From the NCBI RefSeq assembly GCF_040779325.2, contig NZ_JBFONT020000001.1:992001-1056000 (forward strand): a stretch of 64,000 bases of DNA, written 5' to 3'. Position 1 is the stretch's first letter; each line of letters starts with the position of its first letter. This document shows positions 8,563 through 17,956 of the stretch, in pieces. The notes beneath the pieces are model-generated. The model had not been told where the DNA came from. It saw only the letters and a program-made list of their open reading frames with translations, and ran no database searches. The translations under genes and the position numbers were made by a program. The DNA is from Aestuariibius violaceus. GTDB lineage: Bacteria; Pseudomonadota; Alphaproteobacteria; Rhodobacterales; Rhodobacteraceae.

Positions 8563-8700
8563 CTCAGCCTCCAGTCGCCCCGCCCCTATTGCCACGAAGA
8601 TATCTTCGGCGGTCATCACCGCACCCGTCTGCAGGTACTCCATGGCGTTTGACGACGCCTGATGCACCTCGGGCGAAGCGTTGTCTTTCCGCAGCCCGAA
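8563..8700 (-). pseudogene. C-terminal gene fragment of unknown family
   Basis: In a frame different from the ABC ATPase fragment just upstream, the minus strand encodes about 40 residues. They contain EVHQASSNAMEYLQTGAV and MTAEDIFVAIGAGRLEAE and end in a TGA at 8563-8565. This looks like the ordered C-terminus of an enzyme, fused by deletion to the ATPase remnant. The family is not identified. Confidence 0.35.
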
Positions 8701-8810
8701 GGGCCCAGAAGGCCAATCAACTCGCCGTCAAGAAAGGTCAAATCGGTCGGTTCGACGGCACGGGTGCCACCGAACATCTTGGAAATCCGTTGAAGCTCGC
8801 CCCCCGCCAT
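8616..8810 (-). pseudogene. N-terminal fragment of an ABC transporter ATPase
   Basis: A remnant of about 64 codons begins with a typical ABC ATPase N-terminus (ISKMFGGTRAVEPTDLTFLDGELIGLLG). It reaches an intact Walker A (GPSGCGKTTL) and then collapses into arginine-rich out-of-frame sequence. No signature motif or Walker B is present. It follows a binding-protein remnant on the same strand, so it is a piece of a deleted importer operon. Confidence 0.7.
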
Positions 8811-9060
8811 AGGGGCGTGAGGCTCCCGCTAGCATCTTGTCCCAGGTTTCCTTGATGAAGATCTTTCGATCGATAAAAGCGTCGTAGGCCGGGCGGATGG
8901 CGCGTGTGCCGGAAACGAAGGTGAATTCCTTTTCTGTCAGGTCCGTCATTGATCGGTCGACCAACGGCGCCGTTCCGATCTTGCGCCTCATCAGGGCCTG
9001 CGTCGTGGGGTCGGACGAGAAGTCGATGAATTCGGCCGCCTCCCCAGACCTCTCTGACAA
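8811..9060 (-). pseudogene. C-terminal fragment of an extracellular solute-binding protein
   Basis: The frame encodes EAAEFIDFSSDPTTQALMRRKIGTAPLVDR and FVSGTRAIRPAYDAFIDRKIFIKETWDKMLAG, the end pattern of family-1 solute-binding proteins of the polyamine/iron type. The N-terminal ~250 residues and the signal peptide are missing. The ATPase fragment follows directly, as in a normal importer operon. Confidence 0.65.
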
Positions 9061-9792
9061 GACTGAGAGAAACTAAGGCTCATGGTCCTTCGGGTTGCTC
9101 TCCTTCGGGAAGATAGGCTGAACCGGAAAGCCATCGGCTACCATCAAAACGGCCAGCATTATGTGGATGGGGCCAGTCCGATAGCGGAGACCCCAGCCAC
9201 CCCGGTCTTGAGACATGTCCGTCTCTTCGGTTTATCCATCAGTCTAGATCCCCCTGTGAGGTCGCTGGTACCGTGTCAGGCAGTACGGCCAATCGTCTTT
9301 GCGCCGGTCATCAGCCGAGGATGGACGGGTTTCGGTCAACGCGAACGAGCCAAAGTCGCGGTCGCTGCTCACCGACATGGCCTTTCATTCTACAACACGC
9401 TGTGCTCTCAACAGTCTCTCAACCGTTGATCATCCGCTCCCGCTGCCGACGTCTAAGTTTGGGATGGTAGGGAAATCCGGATCCGGTAAAGCGTGTCTCT
9501 AAGGCGCTAGCGAGAACGTCATTCCAAAGACCGAAGCCAACAATTCCCCCCCAACAGCATCCCTGAAGGCCAGGGTAACGCTAAACGTTTTTTTGGTCCA
9601 ACGGTGCTCGATCTGACGAGCACTCCATTCCATTGATAAACGCTACCATTTTCGGTCACGTCGATCGGAAGAGCTACCCACATCGCTGCACCATCTCACG
9701 CGAAACGATGGCTTCGGTTCCTTTGGGAAGGCATCTCTTATCCCTTCCAAAAGCGCCAAGATCGTCGCAATTTAGGCTGTCTTGAGAAGATC
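9061..9792. other. decayed intergenic region
   Basis: About 730 bp with no intact gene, lower in GC than the rest of the window. A Walker A-like string (MVGKSGSGKACL) at the end of a short plus frame near 9464-9502 may be one more ABC ATPase remnant, but it is too short to be sure. Nothing else is recognisable up to the tRNA. Confidence 0.45.
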
Positions 9793-9868
9793 TGGTGCCG
9801 CTGAAGGGACTCGAACCCCCGACCCCATCATTACGAATGACGTGCTCTACCAGCTGAGCTACAGCGGC
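9793..9868 (-). tRNA. tRNA-Thr (anticodon CGT)
   Basis: A complete cloverleaf on the minus strand of 76 nt with the CCA end encoded. The acceptor stem GCCGCTG pairs with CAGCGGC, the D-arm is GCTCAGCTGGTAGAGC, and the T-arm contains GGTTCGAGTCC. The anticodon loop is TTCGTAA, giving anticodon CGT (reads ACG, threonine). It borders the decayed region, with its 3' end facing that region. Confidence 0.95.
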
Positions 9869-9934
9869 CCGGCGCGGGACTTAGCATCGTGGCGCGTGGG
9901 AGGGTAGCCCTAAAATGCACCTATGACGGGGGGT

Positions 9935-11521
9935 TCAGGCGGACTTCTTCTGGTCTTCTTCGAGCGGGAAGATCTCCAATTCCTCCTCAACGCGCCCGCC
10001 GTCGTCGGTCCTATTATCGTCTGACGCATCAACGACAACAGCATCCTCGGCGACGACCCCTTCCACTGGTTGCGGGCTCTCAGCCACCGGACTCTCCGCG
10101 GCCTCGGCTGAGACGATGGCGGTGCCGTGCGCACTGGGCTGGTTCGGACTGCCGACGATCAGCGGCAACATCTCTGTTGAGGCCGGCATCGAAATCTCAC
10201 CCGCCGGAGGTTCCTTCCAGGCCAGGGTGTCGAAGCCACTGCAATTCGAGCACGTCGGATGCCAGGCACTGTGAATCTGGGAACAATTCTCGCAGACCCA
10301 TTGCGGCCCGCGCGGCGCCGTCAGGGCCTTGGTCAGCCAGCCCCGAACGATCGCATCGTCTGAACCCGAACCGCGTTCGATCGCAGCCATAATCGTCAGA
10401 TTGCGCGCCGTCGGATGCTCGACCGGTAGATCCCCCAGCGCCCGACGCGCCTCCGGGAAGTTCTCGGCCGCGATGTAAAGCTCGGCCATCAGCATCTTGG
10501 TCTCCTCATTGTCCGGGTTATGCCGGATGAGGGTCTGGAAGCGCTTGATCCGGGCCTCGGCACTCTCTTCAGGTTCGATCTCGGCAAAGGCGGTGGCGAG
10601 GTCGGGATGCGGCTGCGCCTCCCACGCCTTCTTGATGACGCGGGTCGCGTATTTCGGCTTCTTGTCCTCGATATAGCTGCGTGCCGCCATCAGGGCGGCC
10701 GGGATCAGGTCGGGCGACAGGCGGTTGGCCGCGATTGCCGTTTCCCGCGCCTCGATCGTGGCCCCCTCGGCCAGCACATCGCGGGCCTGGCTGACGGCCA
10801 GCACGGCGTCGCGGCGACGATGGACATCACGCGGCAGGGAACCCGATTTCAACTTGGCGCTTAGCGTCTTCCGCGCGCCCTCCCAATCGGCGCGATCCGC
10901 CTGCAGTTTGAGAAGCGTATCCTGCACCTCCACGTGCTTCGGCTTCAGTGCAAAAGCCTTCTCGGCCAGCTTCAAGGCCGTGTCGGTATCGCCATCGGCG
11001 AGCTTCTGCTTCATGATCCCGCGGACGCCCACGAACCGGGTCCGGTCGTCAGTCAAAAGCTTCTTATAGGTCTCCTCGGCCTTCTTACGGTTCCCCGTCA
11101 ACTCGGCCGCCTGCGCTGTGATCAGGTTCGTCAGCTCCGGCCGGTTCAGGTAGCGATCCGCCTTTTCCGCCTTTTGCATCGCCAGTTGCCCCTCGCCCGA
11201 GGCGAGCGCCATCATGCCCTCGGACAGCGCCTGAAAGCCCTTCCTTTCGCGATTTCGATTGAAATAGCGCGAAATCGCTGTCTCGTCTCCGTTTAGGAAC
11301 TTCACAAAGGCAACCAGGAAGCCAATCGCTTTGATCGTGACCCAGATTGTCAGGAGCAGCACTCCAGCGCCGATCAGCAGCTCCAGCGGCCTGAGCGTCA
11401 TTTCGAACCCGCCGAAGGTAACTATCGCCTGACCATCGAGTTGCATCACCTGTTCGACGCCGAAGGCGATCGCGATGACGAGCGCCACGAAAAACAGAAC
11501 CTTGAGGAGGGAAACAAGCAT
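9935..11521 (-). CDS. hemY: HemY-type TPR membrane protein with zinc ribbon
   Basis: A 528-residue inner-membrane protein of the HemY_N family (not the protoporphyrinogen oxidase also called HemY). Two N-terminal membrane helices (about residues 3-22 and 45-67) are followed by a long TPR-rich cytoplasmic part. A rubredoxin-like zinc ribbon has cysteines at 410, 413, 424 and 427, and the tail is acidic. The arrangement of membrane anchor, TPRs and zinc ribbon recalls LapB. It follows the mitofilin-like gene after a short gap, in the common hemD/mitofilin/hemY order of the family. Its biochemical role in heme synthesis is not settled. Confidence 0.85.
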   Translation of the reverse strand: MLVSLLKVLFFVALVIAIAFGVEQVMQLDGQAIVTFGGFEMTLRPLELLIGAGVLLLTIWVTIKAIGFLVAFVKFLNGDETAISRYFNRNRERKGFQALSEGMMALASGEGQLAMQKAEKADRYLNRPELTNLITAQAAELTGNRKKAEETYKKLLTDDRTRFVGVRGIMKQKLADGDTDTALKLAEKAFALKPKHVEVQDTLLKLQADRADWEGARKTLSAKLKSGSLPRDVHRRRDAVLAVSQARDVLAEGATIEARETAIAANRLSPDLIPAALMAARSYIEDKKPKYATRVIKKAWEAQPHPDLATAFAEIEPEESAEARIKRFQTLIRHNPDNEETKMLMAELYIAAENFPEARRALGDLPVEHPTARNLTIMAAIERGSGSDDAIVRGWLTKALTAPRGPQWVCENCSQIHSAWHPTCSNCSGFDTLAWKEPPAGEISMPASTEMLPLIVGSPNQPSAHGTAIVSAEAAESPVAESPQPVEGVVAEDAVVVDASDDNRTDDGGRVEEELEIFPLEEDQKKSA

Positions 11522-11530
11522 AAGCTGTCC

Positions 11531-13006
11531 TTAATTCGAGATCATGGTCTCATTGAGGGTAGAGGCGGCGTTGACAGCATCAGCCCGCGCCCGAGCCGCG
11601 ACAATCCAGTCGGCCATTGCGGTCTGTGCCTCTTCCGGCAGCAGGTCAATCTCGGTCAGCGCATCGGCCACCCGTCCCTCATCAACCGCTGCCCCGATGC
11701 GAGATAGAACGGCATCGGGATCGTCACCCTCGCGTGGTTCGACCGATCGGATATTCAGCCGTGACTGAACGAAGGCACCAAGGCCCGTCGCCTCGCTCCC
11801 CGACCGGATTGCCGACAGCGCAGCGCGGGCAGCGGCGGGAAAGTCGCGGGCCAGCTCTTGAGCGGTCGCGACACCTGACGCGGCATGTTCCCCCAGCGTG
11901 GCCAATTCAGGCGCTTCCATCCGGGCAGAGAGATCGGCAAGTGCATCGGCAAACGGCTCTCCGGTCCCCAGGGCTGTCTGGATGCGGGTCAGCGCAGCGT
12001 CAGCAAACGCTTCATCCGCGGCGGCGATCGCGCCTTCTTCCTGACGGCTCATCCGACCCTCAAGTTCGCCGATCTGGTCTTGCAGGCCCGATAGGTCGTC
12101 CGCAATCGTCTCGACAGTGCCGCGTAAGGCCGCGACATCGTCCGGCAAACCGCCGAGATCCGCAGGCTGGCCGTCGCCGCCTCCGGCAGGGCGGGCCTCG
12201 AGGTCGGCAAGACGGGTCTCGATTCCCGCCAACCGCTCGTCCAGTGCCGTGACCGCCGAAACCGCATCGGCCACCTGTGCCGAGGCATCTTCGCGCAAGA
12301 TCGCGATCTCCTCAGCAAGCGCCGGATCCTCTCCCGGCGTCCCCGCATCGGCCAGACCGGCCTCAAGCGCGTCGATCCGCTGCCTCTGCTCCTGAAGCGT
12401 CGCTTCCAACTCTGCCGAACTTCCACCGGGGGCCAACTCGCCTTCGAAGTAGAAGAACGCCGCGGCAAATCCCAAAGCCGCGGCCAGCGCCCCGCCAAGC
12501 AACAACGTGAAGACACCTCCACCCGAAGACTTCGTCGTCGCAGCTGCGGCAGCAGGCGCGGGAGCGGGTTGCGGTTCGGTGTCCTCTGTTTTCCGGGTAC
12601 TCGTCGCCTCCTGCAGCTGAGGGTCCACCATTGTCGGTGCATAATCCGGAACCTCAGCCCCACCTTCGGGCACGCCGGCGTCCACACCCCGAGGCGAACC
12701 ATCCTCGTCCAGTAGTTGCGGATCCGTCATCACGGGCGTGTAGTCAGGTACCTCTGCCCCACCCTCGGGCACGCCGTCGTCAACATCCCGTTCGGTGGGC
12801 GCATCTTTCAACTGCGGATCAGTCATAACCGGCGCATAGTCCGGGACATCAGCCCCTTCCGCCGGAACCTCGTCTGCGTCCTTTAGCTGAGGGTCGACCA
12901 TAACCGGTGCATTCGGCGGAACCTCCGCGCCATCCTCCGGCACGCCGGCGTCGACGTCTTGATCGTCCTTTTGTTTCCGGTCAGGGGTCTCGTCGGTTCC
13001 GGTCAC
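11531..13006 (-). CDS. mitofilin-like inner-membrane protein with N-terminal repeats
   Basis: A protein of about 491 residues. I take GTG 13006, preceded by GGGAGG at seven bases, rather than the longer frame to 13045. Residues 1-160 are acidic and low-complexity, with four copies of a ~21-residue unit, consensus GVPEGGAEVPDYAPVMTDPQL, at about 21-41, 47-66, 78-98 and 111-131. One membrane helix follows at 165-187, then a coiled-coil-rich part and a helical C-terminus like alphaproteobacterial mitofilin (COG4223). It is thought to shape inner membranes and sits with heme genes in this family. Confidence 0.8.
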   Translation of the reverse strand: MTGTDETPDRKQKDDQDVDAGVPEDGAEVPPNAPVMVDPQLKDADEVPAEGADVPDYAPVMTDPQLKDAPTERDVDDGVPEGGAEVPDYTPVMTDPQLLDEDGSPRGVDAGVPEGGAEVPDYAPTMVDPQLQEATSTRKTEDTEPQPAPAPAAAAATTKSSGGGVFTLLLGGALAAALGFAAAFFYFEGELAPGGSSAELEATLQEQRQRIDALEAGLADAGTPGEDPALAEEIAILREDASAQVADAVSAVTALDERLAGIETRLADLEARPAGGGDGQPADLGGLPDDVAALRGTVETIADDLSGLQDQIGELEGRMSRQEEGAIAAADEAFADAALTRIQTALGTGEPFADALADLSARMEAPELATLGEHAASGVATAQELARDFPAAARAALSAIRSGSEATGLGAFVQSRLNIRSVEPREGDDPDAVLSRIGAAVDEGRVADALTEIDLLPEEAQTAMADWIVAARARADAVNAASTLNETMISN

Positions 13007-13054
13007 TGGGCGCCCTCCCTTTCCGGCCCACCCAATGCAAGCCACTCTCGTTAC

Positions 13055-13801
13055 TTAGTCCGGCGGCGGGGACGGCTCAAGCATGGCAAGCGCATCGCCT
13101 ACTGCCCTAACCATCGAAGGTCCGTCTGGGTTTCGTGCAATTATCTCTGTGGCCACACCAAGTGCCCGCGCTGGATCCGCGGCAGCCTCACTGATCGCTA
13201 CGAGCGTCACCGGCGCTCGAACAGGCGCCAGACGGGCCAGTCGCTGTCCAGAAAGAGGGGAAAAGACCGGCAGGATGACCGGCCGCTCCTTATCCAGTAC
13301 GACCCGGCCCTTCGGGGACAACGGCACGTCGCGCTGCGCGTAGACCACCACATCGGTCACGTCGAGGCCGGCCTCCGACAAACGCGCCGCGATCGGAACA
13401 CGCGATGGCTCCCCCCGCAGGTAGAGAAGCGGCCCGGCCGGCGCAGCGTCCATGACCTCGTTGACAAGACGGTCGGCATCCGGCGCGACAACCTTGACGA
13501 CCGCACCTTGCTCCATCGCCACTGCTGCGGTCCTTTCACCGACGCAATAGCAGGACAATCCCTTCGGCATTCCCAGCTTGCCCAGGCGCCCCGACCCGCT
13601 CTGCGATGTCACAATGATGCCTGACACCGCACTCCAGTCGATCTCGGCTGGGTGATCGACAGTCTCCACCATAGGTGCAATGACCGGCGAGACGCGATCA
13701 CCAAAGCTTGCCCGCAACGACGCAGCGAATAGAGCGGCAACCTCCACTGGCCGGGTTAGCAGGACGGGAACGCCACGCTTGATCACTCTTTCCTCGATCA
13801 T
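13055..13801 (-). CDS. hemD: uroporphyrinogen-III synthase
   Basis: A HemD-fold protein of about 248 residues that closes hydroxymethylbilane with inversion of ring D, in cytosolic tetrapyrrole synthesis. Visible family features are VLLTRPVEVAALFAASLRA at the start, IIVTSQSG, CVGERTAAVAMEQGA, LYLRGEPSR and VVYAQRDVPL. The sequence is divergent, as usual for HemD. Start ATG 13801 is tentative; GTG 13786 with GAGGA close by is possible. It is divergent from tsaD. The usual neighbour hemC is not in the window. Confidence 0.85.
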   Translation of the reverse strand: MIEERVIKRGVPVLLTRPVEVAALFAASLRASFGDRVSPVIAPMVETVDHPAEIDWSAVSGIIVTSQSGSGRLGKLGMPKGLSCYCVGERTAAVAMEQGAVVKVVAPDADRLVNEVMDAAPAGPLLYLRGEPSRVPIAARLSEAGLDVTDVVVYAQRDVPLSPKGRVVLDKERPVILPVFSPLSGQRLARLAPVRAPVTLVAISEAAADPARALGVATEIIARNPDGPSMVRAVGDALAMLEPSPPPD

Positions 13802-13857
13802 TGTGGGCCGGGCCCGCAAGTGTTACCTGCCGCACGGTTCAAGGCAAGCCAGGGCCC

Positions 13858-14952
13858 ATGACCGGTACCTTTCATATCCTCGGGATCGAAAGCAGCTGCG
13901 ACGACACTGCCGCGGCCGTTTTGCGCGTGGACAGATCAAAGGCTCAGATCTTGTCGAATGTCGTCTACGGCCAGTCTGAGCTGCACGCTCGCTTCGGTGG
14001 TGTCGTGCCCGAGATCGCGGCCCGAGCGCACGCCGAAAAGATCGACCTCTGCATTGAGGACGCTTTGTCTCAATCTGGTCTAGCGCTCGAGGATCTCGAC
14101 GGCATCGCCGTGACCGCTGGCCCAGGCTTGATCGGCGGCGTGCTCGCGGGCGTGATGTGCGCCAAGGGTCTCAGCGCCGCCACTGGCCTGCCGCTGATCG
14201 GCGTGAACCATCTTGCCGGTCACGCCCTGACGCCCCGCCTCACCGATGACGTCACCTACCCCTACCTCCTACTGCTCGTCTCGGGCGGCCATTGTCAGAT
14301 CCTGATCGTGCGAGGCGATGAAGACTTTACACGCCTCGGTGGGACTATCGACGACTCACCAGGTGAAGCGTTCGACAAGACAGCGAAACTGCTTGGCATG
14401 TCCCAGCCCGGCGGACCGGCTGTCGAGGCGGAGGCCCGCAACGGCGATCAGCGCGCCATCGCGCTGCCCCGTCCGCTTCTTGATCGACCCGGTTGCGACA
14501 TGTCCTTCTCGGGCCTCAAGACCGCCGTTCTGCGCCAGCGCGACGCGGCCGTGGCCCGGGATGGCGGCCTGAAACGCTCTGTCCGCGCCGACCTTTGTGG
14601 CGCCTTCCAACTCGCTGTGCGCGACATCCTCGTCGAAAAGACCCGCCGCGCCCTCGACATCTATCTCGCCGAGCGCCCCAAGACACCGACGTTAGCCGTC
14701 GCTGGCGGGGTCGCTGCAAACGGCATGCTACGGGCAGGCCTCGAGAAGCTCGCCCGACAACAGGGCATGGCTTTCGTCGCCCCTCCGCTGGCGCTCTGCA
14801 CCGACAATGCGGCAATGATTGCCTATGCTGGCGCCCAGCGCCTGATCGCCGGTGCGCAGGACGGTCTCGACCTCGCTGCGCGGCCCCGCTGGCCGCTGGA
14901 TCAGAAGGCGCCTGCAATGCTCGGCGCAGGTAAACGAGGCGCCAAGGCGTGA
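13858..14952 (+). CDS. tsaD: tRNA N6-threonylcarbamoyladenosine synthase subunit TsaD
   Basis: A 364-residue ASKHA-fold protein that, with TsaB and TsaE, transfers threonylcarbamoyl to A37 of ANN-decoding tRNAs. Motifs seen are GIESSCDDTAAAV at the start, the metal-binding HLAGH (H118, H122), LLVSGGHCQ, and the C-terminal VAGGVAANGMLR and CTDNAAMIAYAG. ATG 13858 is used because the extra upstream codons overlap the hemD start region. Its stop overlaps the next gene as GTGA. Confidence 0.95.
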   Translation: MTGTFHILGIESSCDDTAAAVLRVDRSKAQILSNVVYGQSELHARFGGVVPEIAARAHAEKIDLCIEDALSQSGLALEDLDGIAVTAGPGLIGGVLAGVMCAKGLSAATGLPLIGVNHLAGHALTPRLTDDVTYPYLLLLVSGGHCQILIVRGDEDFTRLGGTIDDSPGEAFDKTAKLLGMSQPGGPAVEAEARNGDQRAIALPRPLLDRPGCDMSFSGLKTAVLRQRDAAVARDGGLKRSVRADLCGAFQLAVRDILVEKTRRALDIYLAERPKTPTLAVAGGVAANGMLRAGLEKLARQQGMAFVAPPLALCTDNAAMIAYAGAQRLIAGAQDGLDLAARPRWPLDQKAPAMLGAGKRGAKA

Positions 14953-15818
14953 CGCCGGTCGTCATCACGGGTGCGTCTGGTATGCTGGGTTACGAGGCCA
15001 CCACGCGTCTCCCCGCGACCGAAATCATCGCCATCTATCGCAGTGCGCCGCAAACCCCCTTCCCACGCAATATCCAAACCTACCGAACCGCGGATCTTTT
15101 CGACCGCGACTGGTTTGGCGCGGTAGCTCCTGAGGCAACGATCATCCACTGCGCTGGCCTCGCCGATCCTCGTTCTTCAGCCGATTCGTCCCACCTCGCC
15201 AAGGCCAAGGCCGAGGCCATGCTCTTTGAAACCCTGCGACAGGCGGGATGGCGTGGACGGTTGATCCTGCCCTCTTCGGCGGCCGTCTATGGCGCCCCGG
15301 GACGCGCCCCTGTCTTGGAAACCACAGAACCGCGACCAATCTCCGCCTATGGCAACCTCAAGCTGGCAACGGAAGCGGCCTTCTTGGCTGAGGCGGGACT
15401 ACCGCTAACAATCCTTCGCTTCGCTTCGCTCTACGGGTCTGAAGCCGCCCGCCCCGGGCAGGGCATCATCCGCATCCTCCGTGACCGGCTGGCAGACCGC
15501 AGGCCTTTCACCCTCTTCGGCGACGGAGCTACTTGCCGTGACTACCTGCACATCAAAGATGCAGTTGCAGCCATCGCGGCCACCCTCGAATACTCACACA
15601 ACGACACCTTCAATATAGGGACCGGCATCGCGACCAAAGTCATCGACCTGATCGCGATGACAGAGAGGCTGACCGGTGAGACGCTCCAGATCGAGCGAAG
15701 ACCTGCAGTCGCTGAGGCTGGATCGACCATCCTCGACCCAACCCGCGCCGCCGAGACCTTCGGCTGGCGCGCCAAGATCCCGCTCGAAGACGGCCTGCGA
15801 CGCTACCTCACGGCCTAA
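14949..15818 (+). CDS. NAD-dependent sugar epimerase/dehydratase (extended SDR)
   Basis: A 289-residue extended short-chain dehydrogenase. It has the Rossmann motif TGASGMLG, a catalytic tyrosine and lysine in AYGNLK (YxxxK), SSAAVYG upstream as the serine region, and FNIGTG in the C-terminal substrate domain. It probably acts on a nucleotide sugar. GTG 14949 overlaps the tsaD stop, so the two are translationally coupled. The polysaccharide genes from 16.7 kb on suggest a role in surface sugar supply. Confidence 0.85.
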   Translation: MTPVVITGASGMLGYEATTRLPATEIIAIYRSAPQTPFPRNIQTYRTADLFDRDWFGAVAPEATIIHCAGLADPRSSADSSHLAKAKAEAMLFETLRQAGWRGRLILPSSAAVYGAPGRAPVLETTEPRPISAYGNLKLATEAAFLAEAGLPLTILRFASLYGSEAARPGQGIIRILRDRLADRRPFTLFGDGATCRDYLHIKDAVAAIAATLEYSHNDTFNIGTGIATKVIDLIAMTERLTGETLQIERRPAVAEAGSTILDPTRAAETFGWRAKIPLEDGLRRYLTA

Positions 15819-16612
15819 ACCGTCGTCCCATCCATCGCTCGCCACACGGCACCGTCCGAATAGACCGGCTGCGACCCCGCGGGACCGTCGGTGACGAAGG
15901 CGAGCGTACCGGCTGCAGCACCCACAGGCAGGCCGGCCACAGATCCCGGGGTCAACGCAAGCACCGTCCCGATCGTCACCGCCGCAGTCCCCCCATCGAT
16001 ACGCAGCGCCTCCTCCCAGGCCAAGCCATCAGCGCTCACCTTCACCGACAGGTCGTCATTGCCCGCCGTCCCGATCTCGGCTCGGCCGCTCCAACCGGTC
16101 TGGAACAGAAGGCTCGCCGTATCGTCAGCGTCAGACTTGTTCAGCTTCACCTGATGCCCGCCCCCTGCATGGGTAAAAAGCGTCGCCGGTCCGGATACGG
16201 CAAGCGGATTGCCCGCATCCGCGCTCGTACCGACACCGACCCGCTGCACGTTCTGCAACTCTTCGGGAACGGCGCCGAATGGCTCCCACCCCAAATCGCC
16301 AAAGACGATCATCCCATCGGCCTCTTCGACATAGGCCCGCCACCCCGGCTGCGGCGTGAAGAACTGCCAGACGCCATGCTCGCGCATCGCGATTTCGTCG
16401 TCATGACCCGCCCAATCGCCCGTCGCCCCGGTACCGACCACGTGGCGTTCACCCTCCGCCGCGGCAGCCGGAGCGATCGTCCGGTCAGCAGACGTCACGC
16501 TGAGTTGCACCAGAAGATCCAGCAGACGAACCGCCTCGTTATGGGTGACATGCTTCTGCGCCTGCGACGGTTGGATGTAGGGCAGGGCGAGTATCGGCGA
16601 TTGGTCGGTCAT
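15815..16612 (-). CDS. DUF2793 family protein
   Basis: A 265-residue protein. Its N-terminus (PILALPYIQPSQAQKHVTHNEAVRLLD) and WQFFTPQPGWRAYVEEADG segment are characteristic of DUF2793, found in phage-like and gene-transfer-agent-associated tail proteins of Rhodobacterales as well as in single copies. The C-terminal ~100 residues resemble a beta-rich tail-fibre-like module. No other phage gene is nearby. Its stop converges on the epimerase stop with a 4-bp overlap. Confidence 0.8.
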   Translation of the reverse strand: MTDQSPILALPYIQPSQAQKHVTHNEAVRLLDLLVQLSVTSADRTIAPAAAAEGERHVVGTGATGDWAGHDDEIAMREHGVWQFFTPQPGWRAYVEEADGMIVFGDLGWEPFGAVPEELQNVQRVGVGTSADAGNPLAVSGPATLFTHAGGGHQVKLNKSDADDTASLLFQTGWSGRAEIGTAGNDDLSVKVSADGLAWEEALRIDGGTAAVTIGTVLALTPGSVAGLPVGAAAGTLAFVTDGPAGSQPVYSDGAVWRAMDGTTV

Positions 16613-16692
16613 GGCGGTCCCCTTGAAAATGGCAGGGACCGCTTTGCGCGATCAATGGTAAACGCGCGCCTAGGTCGGCGCGCGTTGCGTCC

Positions 16693-17808
16693 CTACTGGA
16701 ACCGCTGCGCCTGGCCTGCCAGACCGAAGCCGCTGCCGATCAGGCCGATGATTGTGCTCGTTGTTGTGATTGGGCTTTCGGTTGCCAAAACCACGTCGCC
16801 CGGCTGGATCCTGAACCGTCGGGCTGAAAAGAGGCCGTCCGTCTCTGTCAGGTCGATGGTGAAAACGACCCTCTGCTTGGTCGGACCGCTCGGTCCTATG
16901 GCGCCGGGGCCGTACTCCCGAAGGACCAGAACACCCTGCGGATCCCCCCGCGCCGCTTGAATTCCGCCCATCAGCGAGACGGCGTCGAGCGCACTGATCG
17001 AGGTCTGCGTGAAGAATATCTGTGTCTGCGCTCCCGCAGCGCCGAGCGTGAGGAAATATCGGTCATCTTCGACCACCAAGACACGATCCCCACCGCGTAC
17101 GCGCACATCGAGCCGGGGACTCTCGAACAGATTCTCAACTGAGGTTTCGAACCGCTCGCTCCCGCGCAGCAAACGCACTTGCGGGTTCCGCAAGCCTGGC
17201 GCAACGCCCCCGCCGAACGCGATAAGGTTGAGGATCGAGACGTTCTCGTCCGGTAACGGATAAGTTCCCGGTGCAGAGACACCCGTAACCAGGTTGGCCG
17301 TGCTTGCACGGCCCTGTTCGATCCGCAGCTGAACCTGCGCCGATGGCAGAACCTCGACCATGCGCCGCTCAACCAGGTTGCGCGCCGCTTCCGGCGTTCG
17401 GCCGGCGACCTGGACGGTGTTGATGTAGGGCAAGAAGATCGTCCCACCTGGCGAAACCCGGATATTGGCCAGTTCGACGACCTTCATGCCCGGCGCGGTC
17501 AGAAGTGAGTTCTCGTTGTTATCCCAGACTGTGACAAAGACCTGATCGCCTGGTCGGATGACCTGATTTAACGATCCACCGCCCGCTGAAGGCCAGTTGT
17601 GGCGCAGCCCGTCATCGAATGGCCAGCTTGCGATGATTGGAAGATAGGCCCGCGTGACGGGGTAAACCGCGAAATCCGCAGTGTCCTTGTTGGCCCCACG
17701 GACGATCTCGCGCTCCATGGGCGCACTCCGCGGTAGCGAACACCCGGCCAGCACAAGCGTTAGCGTGACAATCATCACGGCCCGGAGGTTCCGGTTCAAT
17801 CGTCCCAT
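16693..17808 (-). CDS. polysaccharide export lipoprotein (Wza/KpsD-like)
   Basis: A 371-residue outer-membrane polysaccharide export protein. A signal peptide ends in the lipobox LAGC (cysteine at about residue 23). The Poly_export domain follows (about 75-170: IRPGDQVFVTVWDNNENSLL, and ISPGGTIFLPYINTVQVAGRT-like), then SLBB-type soluble beta-grasp repeats. The C-terminal ~25 residues (TSTIIGLIGSGFGLAG) could form the amphipathic membrane helix. It is divergent from the sugar transferase, and both fit one exopolysaccharide pathway. Confidence 0.88.
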   Translation of the reverse strand: MGRLNRNLRAVMIVTLTLVLAGCSLPRSAPMEREIVRGANKDTADFAVYPVTRAYLPIIASWPFDDGLRHNWPSAGGGSLNQVIRPGDQVFVTVWDNNENSLLTAPGMKVVELANIRVSPGGTIFLPYINTVQVAGRTPEAARNLVERRMVEVLPSAQVQLRIEQGRASTANLVTGVSAPGTYPLPDENVSILNLIAFGGGVAPGLRNPQVRLLRGSERFETSVENLFESPRLDVRVRGGDRVLVVEDDRYFLTLGAAGAQTQIFFTQTSISALDAVSLMGGIQAARGDPQGVLVLREYGPGAIGPSGPTKQRVVFTIDLTETDGLFSARRFRIQPGDVVLATESPITTTSTIIGLIGSGFGLAGQAQRFQ

Positions 17809-17956
17809 ATCATGTCCCCCGGACTGCCCTTTTGGCTATTGGAAGCAGTGCTTCGCTCCGCGGGCGGATACTACATGCCCCTAAGAAGCCGTCAATTGGC
17901 AGAACGCGCCGCCGCGACCCTTGGCGGACCTTCTTCAGGCGGGTAAGGCGTGTGAA

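Noticed and set aside
9464..9502. Walker A-like string GKSGSGK in the decayed region
   Set aside because: Too short and followed at once by a stop; may be an ABC ATPase remnant but not enough to call a pseudogene.
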